64,000 nucleotides of DNA from Flavobacterium piscinae (GCF_004122145.1 NZ_SBKQ01000010.1:62001-126000); one strand, 5' to 3'; counted from the stretch's first letter, positions 26,996-35,428 are shown. Translations and numbers: made by a program. The notes: generated by a model from the sequence alone, not told the origin.

Positions 26996-27925
26996 CTAAA
27001 TTTGAAGCATTCGTTGAATGGGGTGTTGTGCTTTAGTGATTATTTCTTGTTCTAAAAAAACTTCAGGTGATTCGTCTAAAAGACAAGTATAAATTTTTTC
27101 TAACGTATTCATTTTCATAAATGCACATTCACTACAGGCACAAGTATTATCTTCTTTGGAAGGTGCAGGAATGAGTATTTTATCTGGAACTTCTTGTTGC
27201 ATTTTATACAAAATTCCATGTTCAGTAGCTATAATAAATTTTGTTTTGGGTGAAGATTTTATATAGTTAATCATTCCGGAAGTAGATCCAATATAGTGTG
27301 CTGTTCGCAAAATATGAGCTTCTGATTCAGGATGAGCAACTATAACTGCATCAGGATTTTTTTGGTGTAAACGAATTAGTTTTTCCAACGAAAATGCTTC
27401 GTGTACCACACAAGAACCTTCCCATAAAACCATATCCCGACCGGTTTCTTTGATAAGAAAATTCCCTAAATTCCTATCCGGTGCAAAAACAATTTTTTGT
27501 TCTTCAGGTATTGTGCTAATTACTTTTATAGCATTGGAAGAAGTGCAAACATAATCACTCAGGGTTTTAATTTCTGCCGAACAATTGATGTATGTCACGA
27601 CCACGTGATTGGGATAATTTTTAAGAAATTCTTCAAATTTATCGGGCGGACAACCATCAGACAATGAACATCCTGCATTTACATCAGGAACGATTACTTT
27701 TTTTGACGGATTTAGAATTTTTGCCGTTTCTGCCATAAAATAAACACCGGCAAATACAATAATTTCTGCTTCTGTTGAAGCTGCTTTTCTGGAAAGTTCA
27801 AGACTATCACCCACAAAATCTGCAATTTCCTGAATCTCAGGAACCTGATAATAATGAGCTAATAGTATTGCTTTTTTTGTTTGCTTTAAGGCTGTAATTT
27901 TTTGTTGTAAAGTCGATACATTCAT
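26996..27925 (-). CDS. nadA: Quinolinate synthase NadA
   Basis: 309 residues. Condenses iminoaspartate with dihydroxyacetone phosphate to quinolinate using an oxygen-sensitive 4Fe-4S cluster. The three cluster Cys positions are in YINCSAEIK, WEGSCVVHE and the CACSEC segment; LLAHYYQVPEIQ and GDSLELSRKAA are family motifs. The cluster is a known weak point under NO or O2, which may explain why the gene sits behind an NsrR-like regulator. Confidence 0.95.
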   Translation of the reverse strand: MNVSTLQQKITALKQTKKAILLAHYYQVPEIQEIADFVGDSLELSRKAASTEAEIIVFAGVYFMAETAKILNPSKKVIVPDVNAGCSLSDGCPPDKFEEFLKNYPNHVVVTYINCSAEIKTLSDYVCTSSNAIKVISTIPEEQKIVFAPDRNLGNFLIKETGRDMVLWEGSCVVHEAFSLEKLIRLHQKNPDAVIVAHPESEAHILRTAHYIGSTSGMINYIKSSPKTKFIIATEHGILYKMQQEVPDKILIPAPSKEDNTCACSECAFMKMNTLEKIYTCLLDESPEVFLEQEIITKAQHPIQRMLQI

Positions 27926-27967
27926 TTAAATAGGACTTTTTTATCTTATTTGCAATTAAAATTTTTT

Positions 27968-28402
27968 TTATGTTTTTAAAAAGGTGGAATGAGAAACTAA
28001 ACCACTAACTAAATCGGCTAACGATGTAGAATCTAAAGCTAATTTTAATTGCTCACGAATAGGTTTATATTGATTGTGAAACGGGCATGGTTTAATTTCT
28101 GAACAATCATTTAAACCTAAACTACATCTTTTAAAAATAGCTTCTCCATCAATGGCTAAAATAATATCACTTAATGTAACCTGAATAAGTTTTTCTTTAG
28201 AAACAAAAAAACCACCGCCATTTCCTTTCAGGGAATCAACTATATTGTTTCGGGCTAATTTTTGTAAAATTTTAGCCGTAAACGACTCAGGTGAATCAAT
28301 CTTACGTGCAATTTCTCGCAAACTGATTCGATTACCTTGATCCGTTTCTGCTGCAATTACTAAAGTTGCCCTAACGGCATATTCACATGTTTTAGAAAGC
28401 AT
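27968..28402 (-). CDS. Rrf2-family regulator, NsrR-like (second copy)
   Basis: 144 residues, clearly paralogous to the protein at 4953-5390. SPESFTAKILQKLARNN is the recognition-helix region and C93, C100, C106 lie at the same positions. It heads an operon with nadA, nadB and the nor genes, 43 bases before nadA, behind a promoter with the Crp/Fnr-type box. An NO-sensing repressor of its own operon is the simplest reading; an IscR/NadR-like role for nadAB cannot be excluded. Confidence 0.85.
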   Translation of the reverse strand: MLSKTCEYAVRATLVIAAETDQGNRISLREIARKIDSPESFTAKILQKLARNNIVDSLKGNGGGFFVSKEKLIQVTLSDIILAIDGEAIFKRCSLGLNDCSEIKPCPFHNQYKPIREQLKLALDSTSLADLVSGLVSHSTFLKT

Positions 28403-28441
28403 TTTTTATTTCAAAAATAGTCATAATTCTCCAACAAAAAG

Positions 28442-28487
28442 CAAATGTATTAACTCTAACAACCCTTATGTATGATTTTAATCATAT
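28442..28487 (-). promoter_or_regulatory. Crp/Fnr-type box and -7 element, rrf2-nadAB-nor operon
   Basis: Minus strand: ATATGATTAAAATCATAC (28487-28470), with a symmetrical TATGAT/ATCATA core, then exactly 20 bases, then TACATTTG (28449-28442), a perfect -7 element. The rrf2 ATG is at 28402. The box also touches the last base of nrdG. Confidence 0.75.
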
Positions 28488-29170
28488 TAACGCATGCAAA
28501 GTCGAATGTTATGAGTTGATAAATGCGTATAGTCAAAATTTTTAGAAGTATTGAGTGGCTTCAAAGTGATTGAATTATTTCTGTAGGGTTGCAAAAAATA
28601 ATTTCCATTATAGTCTTTATCTTCTAAAAGTTGGGTCATTTGGACAATATCATTTTCATTTAACAAATCGGTGTGAACAGTTGTTCGCACTTCAAAAGGC
28701 GTTTTTGATAGTTGTAAAATTGAAAGACATTCTAAAAATTGCTCATAAAACCTAGATTCAGTAATGCTTTTAAACTTAGCTCGGGTTGCTTTAAAATCTA
28801 ATGCTACATAATCAATCAAACCTAAATCAATGGCTTCTTGTAATCGCTCAGGTTTACTTCCGTTAGTGTCAACTTTAATCAAAAAACCCATTGCTTTGAT
28901 CAAAAACATTAATTCGATGGATTCTTTATACAACAAACATTCACCACCACTAAAAACAACAGCATCTAATAAACCTCTTCGTTTTTCCAAAAAAGAAAGT
29001 AGTTCGGGAATGGAATAATTTCCTTTCCCGAAAACAATCTCCGGATTATAACAATAACTACATTTCATGTTGCATCCCGCAAACCAAAGAATGCACGCAG
29101 TTTGGTCGGGATAATCCAATAAAGTAAAAGCAGTGATGCTATGAACAATTTTTTTAGCACTTGGTTTCAT
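28487..29170 (-). CDS. nrdG: Anaerobic ribonucleotide reductase activating protein NrdG
   Basis: Radical-SAM activase, 227 residues from the ATG at 29170; a longer frame from TTG 29209 exists but the ATG, overlapping the preceding small ORF by 17 bases, is more likely. The 4Fe-4S motif is C33-x3-C37-x2-C40 (AGCNMKCSYCYNPE), followed by VFSGGECLLY. It resembles the NrdG2 subgroup. It makes the glycyl radical on NrdD, whose radical site here is on the separate peptide encoded just upstream. Confidence 0.9.
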   Translation of the reverse strand: MKPSAKKIVHSITAFTLLDYPDQTACILWFAGCNMKCSYCYNPEIVFGKGNYSIPELLSFLEKRRGLLDAVVFSGGECLLYKESIELMFLIKAMGFLIKVDTNGSKPERLQEAIDLGLIDYVALDFKATRAKFKSITESRFYEQFLECLSILQLSKTPFEVRTTVHTDLLNENDIVQMTQLLEDKDYNGNYFLQPYRNNSITLKPLNTSKNFDYTHLSTHNIRLCMR

Positions 29171-29324
29171 TAAAATGTGTGCGTTGTTTGTGTTCTCCTT
29201 TTTTACCAATGTTAAAACTTTCTACCGGCCTGTGATAGCCCATTACTCGGGTATAAACTAAACATTTGGTTCGCAATTCGTTGTGTTGTTCTAATACAGA
29301 ATTAGTTTGAGTTTGTGATTTCAT
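29154..29324 (-). CDS. Stand-alone glycyl-radical segment of class III ribonucleotide reductase
   Basis: 56 codons, starting with ATG at 29324 inside the 3' end of nrdD in another frame (23-base overlap) and ending inside nrdG. The sequence TRVMGYHRPVESFNIGKKGE (25-44) is the glycyl-radical loop found at the C-terminus of ordinary NrdD; Gly29 in RVMGY is the expected radical site, and C21 precedes it. The 706-residue nrdD product stops before this part. Both ORFs have good codon structure, so the radical site is either a separate subunit, comparable in concept to GrcA (YfiD), or joined by frameshifting. A sequencing error is the alternative. Confidence 0.8.
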   Translation of the reverse strand: MKSQTQTNSVLEQHNELRTKCLVYTRVMGYHRPVESFNIGKKGEHKQRTHFNETKC

Positions 29325-31422
29325 AGTGGTTTGATTTAAGTTTTTCTAACAAAATTTCGTCGCATTTCGGACAGTATTCGTGTTCACCATTCAAATAACC
29401 ATGAACGGAACAAACACTAAACACTGGCGTAACGGTGATATAAGGTAATTTAAAGTGGGTAATCACTTTTTTTACAAAATTTCTGCAAGCTTCGGGTGAG
29501 CTGATTTTTTCATTCATATATAAATGCAAAACGGTTCCTCCCGTGTATTTACATTGTAAATCATCTTGCATCATTAAAGCTTCAAACGGATCTTCGGTAA
29601 AATCTACCGGAATTTGTGAACTATTGGTGTAATAAATATTTTCTCCTTCACCGGCTTGAATAATATCGTGATAACGCTTTTTGTCTTCTTTAGCAAAACG
29701 ATAGGTGGTTCCTTCGGCCGGAGTAGCTTCTAAATTGTATAAATTTCCGGTTTCCTCCTGAAATGCTTTCATACAATTTCTTATATGTTCTAATAATTCT
29801 AAGGCCATTTCAGAACCAAAATGACTCGTAATGTCGTGTTTACCATTTGTGAAATTTAAAATCATTTCATTAATTCCATTCACACCAATGGTGGAAAAAT
29901 GATTCCGAAAATGAGGCAAATAGCGTTTGGTATACGGATACAATCCTCGGTCGTACATCTCTTGCACAAATACACGTTTTTTCTCTAAAGTTGATTTTGA
30001 AATGGCTAACAGATGATCCAATTGCTGATACAACTGCAATTTGTTACCGGCATTCAAATAGCCCAAACGAGCCATATTAATAGTAACAACACCAATACTT
30101 CCGGTCATTTCTGCACTGCCAAATAAACCATTGCCTCGTTTTAATAATTCTCGCAAGTCGAGTTGCAAACGACAACACATACTTCGAACAGCATTGGGTT
30201 TGTAGGCATTCAGGTTTTCTACTTTTTGGCCATTGGCATCAAAAGTGTACTGACTTCCAATAAAATTCTGAAAATAAGACGACCCAATTTTAGCCGTGTT
30301 TTCGAATAGCAAATCGGTGTTTTCACCATACCAATCAAAATCTTCAGTAATGTTTACTGTGGGAATGGGAAAAGTAAAAGGTTGTCCATTGGCATCGCCC
30401 TCCGTCATCACCGTGTAATAGGCTTTATTAATCATATTCATTTCCGGTTGAAAATGTTCATACCGCATTTCAATAACCTCAGCAACGCCCCTAATCTGTG
30501 CTCTATGTGCCAAGTCGGGTGTTGTATGATGTAGAAATAAGTGTGCATTATTGCGTGTAGGAATTTGTTCTTTCAAATCACCCGGAACCACCCAATCCAA
30601 TGTGATATTCGTAAAAGGTGATTGTCCCCAACGTGCGGGAACATTCAAATTATAAACAAAACTTCGTATGGCTTTCAGTACCTCCTCATAACGTAAGTTG
30701 TCTTTAAAAACATAGGGGGCTAAATAGGTATCAAACGAACTAAACGCTTGTGCTCCCGCCCATTCACTCTGCAAAATACCTAAAAAATTAGCCATCTGTC
30801 CCAAAGCTTCTCTAAAATGAGAGGGTGGTTTGCTTTCTACACGTCCACGTACGCCATTGAAACCATCGTTTAATAAAACCCGTAAACTCCATCCTGCACA
30901 ATAACCTGTTAAACAATCCAAATCGTGTATATGGATATCGCCGTTTCGGTGTGCATAGCCTTCTTCTTGTGTATACACTTTATCCAGCCAGTAATTGGCA
31001 ATAATTTTGCCGGCCACATTATTCACTAAGCCGGCGTTTGAATAAGATGTATTGGCATTCGCATTAATTCGCCAATCGGTTTGCGATATGTATTCTTCAA
31101 TGGTTTGAGTACTGTCAACATAGGTCGTGTCTTCATTTAATCCGTTAACGTGTTCTCGCTGTAATTTACGCGTATGTCGGTAAAGCATGAACGAACGCAT
31201 TACTTCATAATATTTAAAGTCAAACAAAACTTTTTCTATGACATCTTGAATTTCTTCAACCGCCCATGTTTCTTTAGTGTCTAATTGTTTCATCACTTCC
31301 TCTACCACTAACGGATTAAAGATTTGTGATTCACTTTGAAAAGCTTTTTCAATAGCTTGTGCTATTTTAAATAATTCAAACGGCTTAAAAACACCATTTC
31401 TTTTAATAACATATTTTTCCAT
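29302..31422 (-). CDS. nrdD: Anaerobic ribonucleoside-triphosphate reductase NrdD, lacking the glycyl-radical tail
   Basis: 706 residues. N-terminal ATP-cone (about 1-90), then the ten-stranded barrel with LTGYCAGWSLR and MCCRLQLDLRELLKRGNGL, and the zinc-binding C-terminus CSVHGYLNGEHEYCPKC. Normally a second part with RVxGYxxP follows; here the frame ends with EITNSN and that part lies on the next, overlapping ORF. It reduces NTPs to dNTPs without O2. It is the first gene of nrdD-radical peptide-nrdG. Confidence 0.93.
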   Translation of the reverse strand: MEKYVIKRNGVFKPFELFKIAQAIEKAFQSESQIFNPLVVEEVMKQLDTKETWAVEEIQDVIEKVLFDFKYYEVMRSFMLYRHTRKLQREHVNGLNEDTTYVDSTQTIEEYISQTDWRINANANTSYSNAGLVNNVAGKIIANYWLDKVYTQEEGYAHRNGDIHIHDLDCLTGYCAGWSLRVLLNDGFNGVRGRVESKPPSHFREALGQMANFLGILQSEWAGAQAFSSFDTYLAPYVFKDNLRYEEVLKAIRSFVYNLNVPARWGQSPFTNITLDWVVPGDLKEQIPTRNNAHLFLHHTTPDLAHRAQIRGVAEVIEMRYEHFQPEMNMINKAYYTVMTEGDANGQPFTFPIPTVNITEDFDWYGENTDLLFENTAKIGSSYFQNFIGSQYTFDANGQKVENLNAYKPNAVRSMCCRLQLDLRELLKRGNGLFGSAEMTGSIGVVTINMARLGYLNAGNKLQLYQQLDHLLAISKSTLEKKRVFVQEMYDRGLYPYTKRYLPHFRNHFSTIGVNGINEMILNFTNGKHDITSHFGSEMALELLEHIRNCMKAFQEETGNLYNLEATPAEGTTYRFAKEDKKRYHDIIQAGEGENIYYTNSSQIPVDFTEDPFEALMMQDDLQCKYTGGTVLHLYMNEKISSPEACRNFVKKVITHFKLPYITVTPVFSVCSVHGYLNGEHEYCPKCDEILLEKLKSNHYEITNSN

Positions 31423-31462
31423 ACATCATGATTTTAAAAATAAATAAGTTGAATTGATTCTT

Positions 31463-31540
31463 CAAAAATAAATCAAATAATACTTTTATATCCTATTTGA
31501 ATATTTATATATCAACATATTAAAAAATATTTTGTTGATA
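31463..31540 (-). promoter_or_regulatory. nrdD promoter with upstream inverted repeat
   Basis: A perfect minus-strand -7 element TATTTTTG lies at 31470-31463, 41 bases before the nrdD start. About 67 bases upstream of the implied start is the inverted repeat TATCAACA (31510-31517) / TGTTGATA (31533-31540); two further TTGATA copies follow at about 31544 and 31557. The half-site differs by one base from a DnaA box. The rest of the 405-base gap before hsdM holds TATGTTTG (31691-31698), a plausible hsdM -7 element, and nothing else I can name. Confidence 0.45.
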
Positions 31541-31827
31541 AGTTTGATAACTTTTTGGTTGATATAGAAATTCGTAAATTGAACTGTCAGTTTGTGGTAG
31601 AGTCCAAAAGGAATGAATTGAAGATTAAATAGCAATTTGTTTTTCTCTAACATTACGGATTTCCGTATTTTAAAACGCACTATTTTTTTGTATGTTTGTA
31701 AGAATCATATCAGCATAATGTAATGTACAAAATCAAACGACAACCAAATGAATATTGATTTTCTTCCAATCTAAAAATTCAATCCCTATTCACTACATTT
31801 ACGAATTAATAAACTTACAAAAATACA

Positions 31828-33291
31828 ATGGCCAATTTCGAGCAAACATTCAAAAACATTGACGACTTATTATATAAAGATTCTGGAGCAGATTCAGAAA
31901 TCGATTACATCGAACAAACCTCTTGGGTATTGTTTTTAAGATACTTAGACAGTTTTGACAAAAACCGTGAAGACGAAGCCATACTCGAAGGAAAAAACCA
32001 TACCTCCATCTTAGAACCAAAATTTCAATGGGAAAACTGGGCAGCTCCTAAAAATGATAAAGGTGAAATCGACATCCACAAAGCACTTATCGGACCCGAT
32101 TTAGTAAAATTTGTAGAATTCGAATTATTCCCATACTTAGCAAGTTTCAAAGAAAAACACATCGATAACCCAAAAACCATCGAATATAAAATTGGCGAAA
32201 TATTCTCCGAGTTAAGTAACAAAATCAAATCGGGGTACAACATGCGTGAAATCATCAACATGGTCGATGGTTTGCCTTTTGGTACCAGTAAAGACAAACA
32301 CGAACTTTCTCATCTGTACGAAACCAAAATTAAAAACATGGGTAATGCCGGTCGTAATGGTGGACAATACTATACACCACGACCATTGATTCGTGCGATG
32401 ATAAAAGTAATGAACCCGAAAATTGGAGAAAAAATATACGATCCTGCTTGTGGTTCTGCAGGTTTCTTATGTGAAGCGTACGAGTATTTATATGATAAAA
32501 TGGAAAAAACAGCTGCCAATTTAGAGCAGTTGCAAGACAATACATTCTTCGGAAAAGAAAAGAAAAACTTAGCCTATATCATTGGAACGATGAACATGAT
32601 TTTGCATGGCATCGAAGCACCAAACATTGTGCACACTAACACCCTTGGCGAAAACATACGCGATATTCAAGAAAAAGACCGTTACGATATCATCCTAGCT
32701 AATCCACCATTTGGCGGAAAAGAACGTATCGAGGTGCAACAAAACTTCGACATCAAAACAGGAGAAACGGCCTTCTTGTTCATGCAACACTTTATTAAGT
32801 CATTAAAAGCTGGCGGTCGTGCGGCGGTAGTTATTAAAAATACGTTTTTAAGTAATACCGATAATGCTTCGGTAGCTTTACGCCAACACTTATTAGAAAC
32901 CTGTAATTTACACACCATTCTCGACATGCCTCAAGGAACATTCTTAGGAGCAGGCGTTAAAACTGTAGTGTTGTTTTTTACCAAAGGCGAACCTACAAAA
33001 AACATTTGGTACTATCAGTTTGATGCAGGTAGAAACATGGGAAAAACCAACCCATTAAACGATGCTGATTTAGATGAATTTGTCAGGCTGAGCTTGTCGA
33101 AGCCCGAAACCGAAAAATCTTGGAATGTCACACTGAGCGAAGTAGAAGTGTCTAATTACGACTTATCCGTTAAAAACCCAAACAAACCAGAAGAAGCACC
33201 TCTACGTGAACCTGCATTAATTTTAGAAGAAATGCAAACCTTAGATGAGGAAACAAACGATATTTTAGGAACTTTAAATGAGTTTGTATAA
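31828..33291 (+). CDS. hsdM: Type I restriction-modification methyltransferase HsdM
   Basis: 487 residues. N-terminal helical HsdM domain (about 1-150), then an N6-adenine methyltransferase domain with SAM motif DPACGSAGFL (about 207-216) and catalytic NPPFGG (about 292-297). With HsdS it methylates the target; with HsdR it forms the nuclease. Between residues 419 and 441 the protein reads RLSLSKP and VTLSEVEV, peptides produced by dispersed DNA repeats (see 33082-33150). The start is two bases before hsdS begins its own frame downstream, so the genes are co-translated. Confidence 0.95.
   Translation: MANFEQTFKNIDDLLYKDSGADSEIDYIEQTSWVLFLRYLDSFDKNREDEAILEGKNHTSILEPKFQWENWAAPKNDKGEIDIHKALIGPDLVKFVEFELFPYLASFKEKHIDNPKTIEYKIGEIFSELSNKIKSGYNMREIINMVDGLPFGTSKDKHELSHLYETKIKNMGNAGRNGGQYYTPRPLIRAMIKVMNPKIGEKIYDPACGSAGFLCEAYEYLYDKMEKTAANLEQLQDNTFFGKEKKNLAYIIGTMNMILHGIEAPNIVHTNTLGENIRDIQEKDRYDIILANPPFGGKERIEVQQNFDIKTGETAFLFMQHFIKSLKAGGRAAVVIKNTFLSNTDNASVALRQHLLETCNLHTILDMPQGTFLGAGVKTVVLFFTKGEPTKNIWYYQFDAGRNMGKTNPLNDADLDEFVRLSLSKPETEKSWNVTLSEVEVSNYDLSVKNPNKPEEAPLREPALILEEMQTLDEETNDILGTLNEFV
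33082..33150 (+). repeat. Dispersed-repeat-like sequences inside hsdM
   Basis: GTCAGGCTGAGCTTGTCGAA (33082-33101) and GTCACACTGAGCGAAGTAGA (33127-33146) resemble two short repeats common between genes in Flavobacteriia, where they usually form hairpins with inverted partners. Here both lie in frame inside hsdM and are translated. Recognition is from memory of such repeats, not from a search. Confidence 0.5.
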
Positions 33292-33293
33292 AA

Positions 33294-34499
33294 ATGGAAT
33301 ATATTGAATTAGGTAAAATCGCAGAGCTTGTTCGTGGTCCTTTTGGTGGAAGCTTAAAGAAAAACATTTTTGTCAATGATGGTATAGCAGTTTACGAACA
33401 ACAACATGCTATTTACAATCAGTTTGATCAAATTAGATATTTTATTGATGAAAGTAAATTCAATGAAATGAAAAGATTTGAAGTAAAACCAAACGATTTA
33501 ATAATGAGCTGTTCAGGTACATTGGGAAAAGTCGCTATTGTACCAAAAGGTGTTAAAAAAGGTATTATAAATCAGGCATTGTTAAAAATTACTCCATCTT
33601 CAAAACTAGATTCAAGATTTCTTGAATATTATATGAAGAGTACTATTTTCTTTGAGTTTTTAAACGCAGATGTAAAAGGTGCAGCAATAAAAAATGTAGC
33701 TTCAGTCAAAGAATTAAAGAAAATACCTGTTATGGTTATTTCTCTAGAAGAACAACGCACCATAGTAGCCAAACTCGACCAAGCTTTTGCAGCCATAGAC
33801 CAAGCCAAAACCAACATCGAAAAAAACATTACAAACGCTAAAGAATTGTTTCAATCCAAATTGAATCAAATTTTTTCTCAAAAAGGTGATGACTTTGGGT
33901 ATGATAAACACAAACTAGGTAATTTAGGTATAATTACTTCAAGTAAAAGGATATATAAAAGTGAGTATGTTAAAGAAGGTATCCCCTTTTATCGTACCAA
34001 GGAAATTAAAGAATTAGCTAACGATAAAGAAATATCATTAGAATTATTTATATCTGAGGAAAAATATTTAGAAATAAAAGAAAAATTTGGTGTACCAAAA
34101 ATTGGAGATATACTAATGTCAGCGGTTGGAACAATTGGTGAAATTCTAGTAATTGAAAATGAAAACAGATTTTATTTCAAAGATGGAAATATTGTGTGGT
34201 TTAAAGATTTTAATGATGTTAATTCTTTTTATTTAAAATATTTACTCAGAACTTTTGTAGAAAATTTGAAAAGTTTAGCGAAAGGTGCTGCTTACAGTGC
34301 ATTAACTATTGAAAAAATTAAGGAATATGAAGTATATATTCCAAACACTTTAGAAGAACAACAAAAAATCGTAACCCAACTAGACCAATTACAAGAACAA
34401 ACCAATTTATTAGTAACCAAATACAAACAAAAACTAGCTAACCTAGAAGAACTCAAAAAAAGTATTTTAGAAAAAGCGTTTAAAGGGGAGTTGGTCTAA
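33294..34499 (+). CDS. hsdS: Type I restriction specificity subunit HsdS
   Basis: 401 residues with two target-recognition domains (about 1-150 and 200-350), each followed by a conserved helix: LEEQRTIVAKLDQAF (about 149-163) and LEEQQKIVTQLDQLQ (about 350-364). The helices space the two half-sites and bind HsdM. Specificity cannot be read from sequence. AT content is higher in the recognition domains, as is usual for these fast-changing parts. Confidence 0.93.
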   Translation: MEYIELGKIAELVRGPFGGSLKKNIFVNDGIAVYEQQHAIYNQFDQIRYFIDESKFNEMKRFEVKPNDLIMSCSGTLGKVAIVPKGVKKGIINQALLKITPSSKLDSRFLEYYMKSTIFFEFLNADVKGAAIKNVASVKELKKIPVMVISLEEQRTIVAKLDQAFAAIDQAKTNIEKNITNAKELFQSKLNQIFSQKGDDFGYDKHKLGNLGIITSSKRIYKSEYVKEGIPFYRTKEIKELANDKEISLELFISEEKYLEIKEKFGVPKIGDILMSAVGTIGEILVIENENRFYFKDGNIVWFKDFNDVNSFYLKYLLRTFVENLKSLAKGAAYSALTIEKIKEYEVYIPNTLEEQQKIVTQLDQLQEQTNLLVTKYKQKLANLEELKKSILEKAFKGELV

Positions 34500-34512
34500 A
34501 CACATCCGTTTT

Positions 34513-34531
34513 GTCATTCCGTAGGAATCTC
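34513..34531 (+). repeat. Short dispersed repeat, GTCATTCCGTAGGAATCTC
   Basis: This 19-base sequence, with internal ATTCC/GGAAT symmetry, fills the 59-base gap between hsdS and the next gene. I recall it as a common intergenic motif in Flavobacterium genomes; a genome-wide count would confirm it. Confidence 0.35.
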
Positions 34532-34558
34532 AAAAAGTAGCATTTAAAAAAGTAAAAT

Positions 34559-35428
34559 ATGACAATGAAATATCTTAAACCAGAAATAATTAATTTAAAA
34601 TCAAGTGCTGAGTACAACGAAAAATGGTTGCAAGCTCGTATTGAAGAAGACCCATCCATAATTGGGTTAGGTGATTTAGAATTTCGCTACTCAGAGAAAA
34701 TGATGGTAGGCGGTGGTCGTTTAGATACCATTTTGTATGACCCAGAAAGCAATCGCCGTTATGAAGTAGAAATACAGTTAGGTAAAACAGATGAAAGTCA
34801 TATCATTAGAACTTTAGAGTATTGGGATATCGAACGCAAACGCAATCCTCAATACGAACATTGTGCTGTAATTATAGCGGAAGATATTACAAGCCGATTT
34901 TTAAATGTAATCTCATTATTCAATGGGTATATTCCTTTCATAGCTATTCAAGTAAAAGCAATTAAAGTTGGTGATAATATTTCGCTTTTTTTTACTAAAG
35001 TAATTGATGAAGTAAGATTAGATTTATTAGAAGAAGACAACCAATCAGAACCAACAGATAGAGCTTACTGGGAGAAAAAATCTACCAAAAACATGATTAA
35101 GTTTGTAGATAAAATTTATGCAGATTTAGCTGATATAACTTCTAGCTTCAATTTAAAATACAATAAACATTACATAGGATTAGAAAAAGAAGGCGTAGCC
35201 AATAACTTTATCAATTTTAAGCCAAGAAAAAGTACGGTTATTATGTCAATAAGACACGATAAATCAGATGAAATTGATCAATTATTAAATGAATCTGATT
35301 TGGATATTTTAGATTATGAAACAGGTTGGAGAAGATATAGAGTACGCTTAAAAGAATCCGATTTAAAATCTAATTTAGAAGTAATTAAACAAATTGTTCA
35401 AAAAGCGAAAGATAATAGTGTAGCTTAA
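34559..35428 (+). CDS. PD-(D/E)XK-nuclease-like protein within the type I RM operon
   Basis: 289 residues. The N-terminal half looks like a nuclease-superfamily core: GGRLDTILYD (about 51-60), then YEVEIQLGKTDESHIIRTLEYWDIERKR split here as YEVEIQLGKTDE and RTLEYWDIERKR, then a hydrophobic strand. The Asp and the ExE on consecutive strands fit PD-(D/E)XK, although the lysine is displaced. The C-terminal half (about 170-289) is unassigned. It is not one of the three standard Hsd subunits, so it may be an added effector or an unrelated passenger. Confidence 0.6.
   Translation: MTMKYLKPEIINLKSSAEYNEKWLQARIEEDPSIIGLGDLEFRYSEKMMVGGGRLDTILYDPESNRRYEVEIQLGKTDESHIIRTLEYWDIERKRNPQYEHCAVIIAEDITSRFLNVISLFNGYIPFIAIQVKAIKVGDNISLFFTKVIDEVRLDLLEEDNQSEPTDRAYWEKKSTKNMIKFVDKIYADLADITSSFNLKYNKHYIGLEKEGVANNFINFKPRKSTVIMSIRHDKSDEIDQLLNESDLDILDYETGWRRYRVRLKESDLKSNLEVIKQIVQKAKDNSVA

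Noticed and set aside
28487..29209. nrdG start at TTG 29209
   Set aside because: The ATG at 29170 keeps the whole radical-SAM domain and overlaps the small ORF only slightly; the extra 13 residues are only the glycyl peptide tail read in another frame.
31486..31680. 64-codon minus-strand reading frame upstream of nrdD
   Set aside because: It covers the inverted repeat in very AT-rich DNA and has no ribosome-binding context or family likeness.
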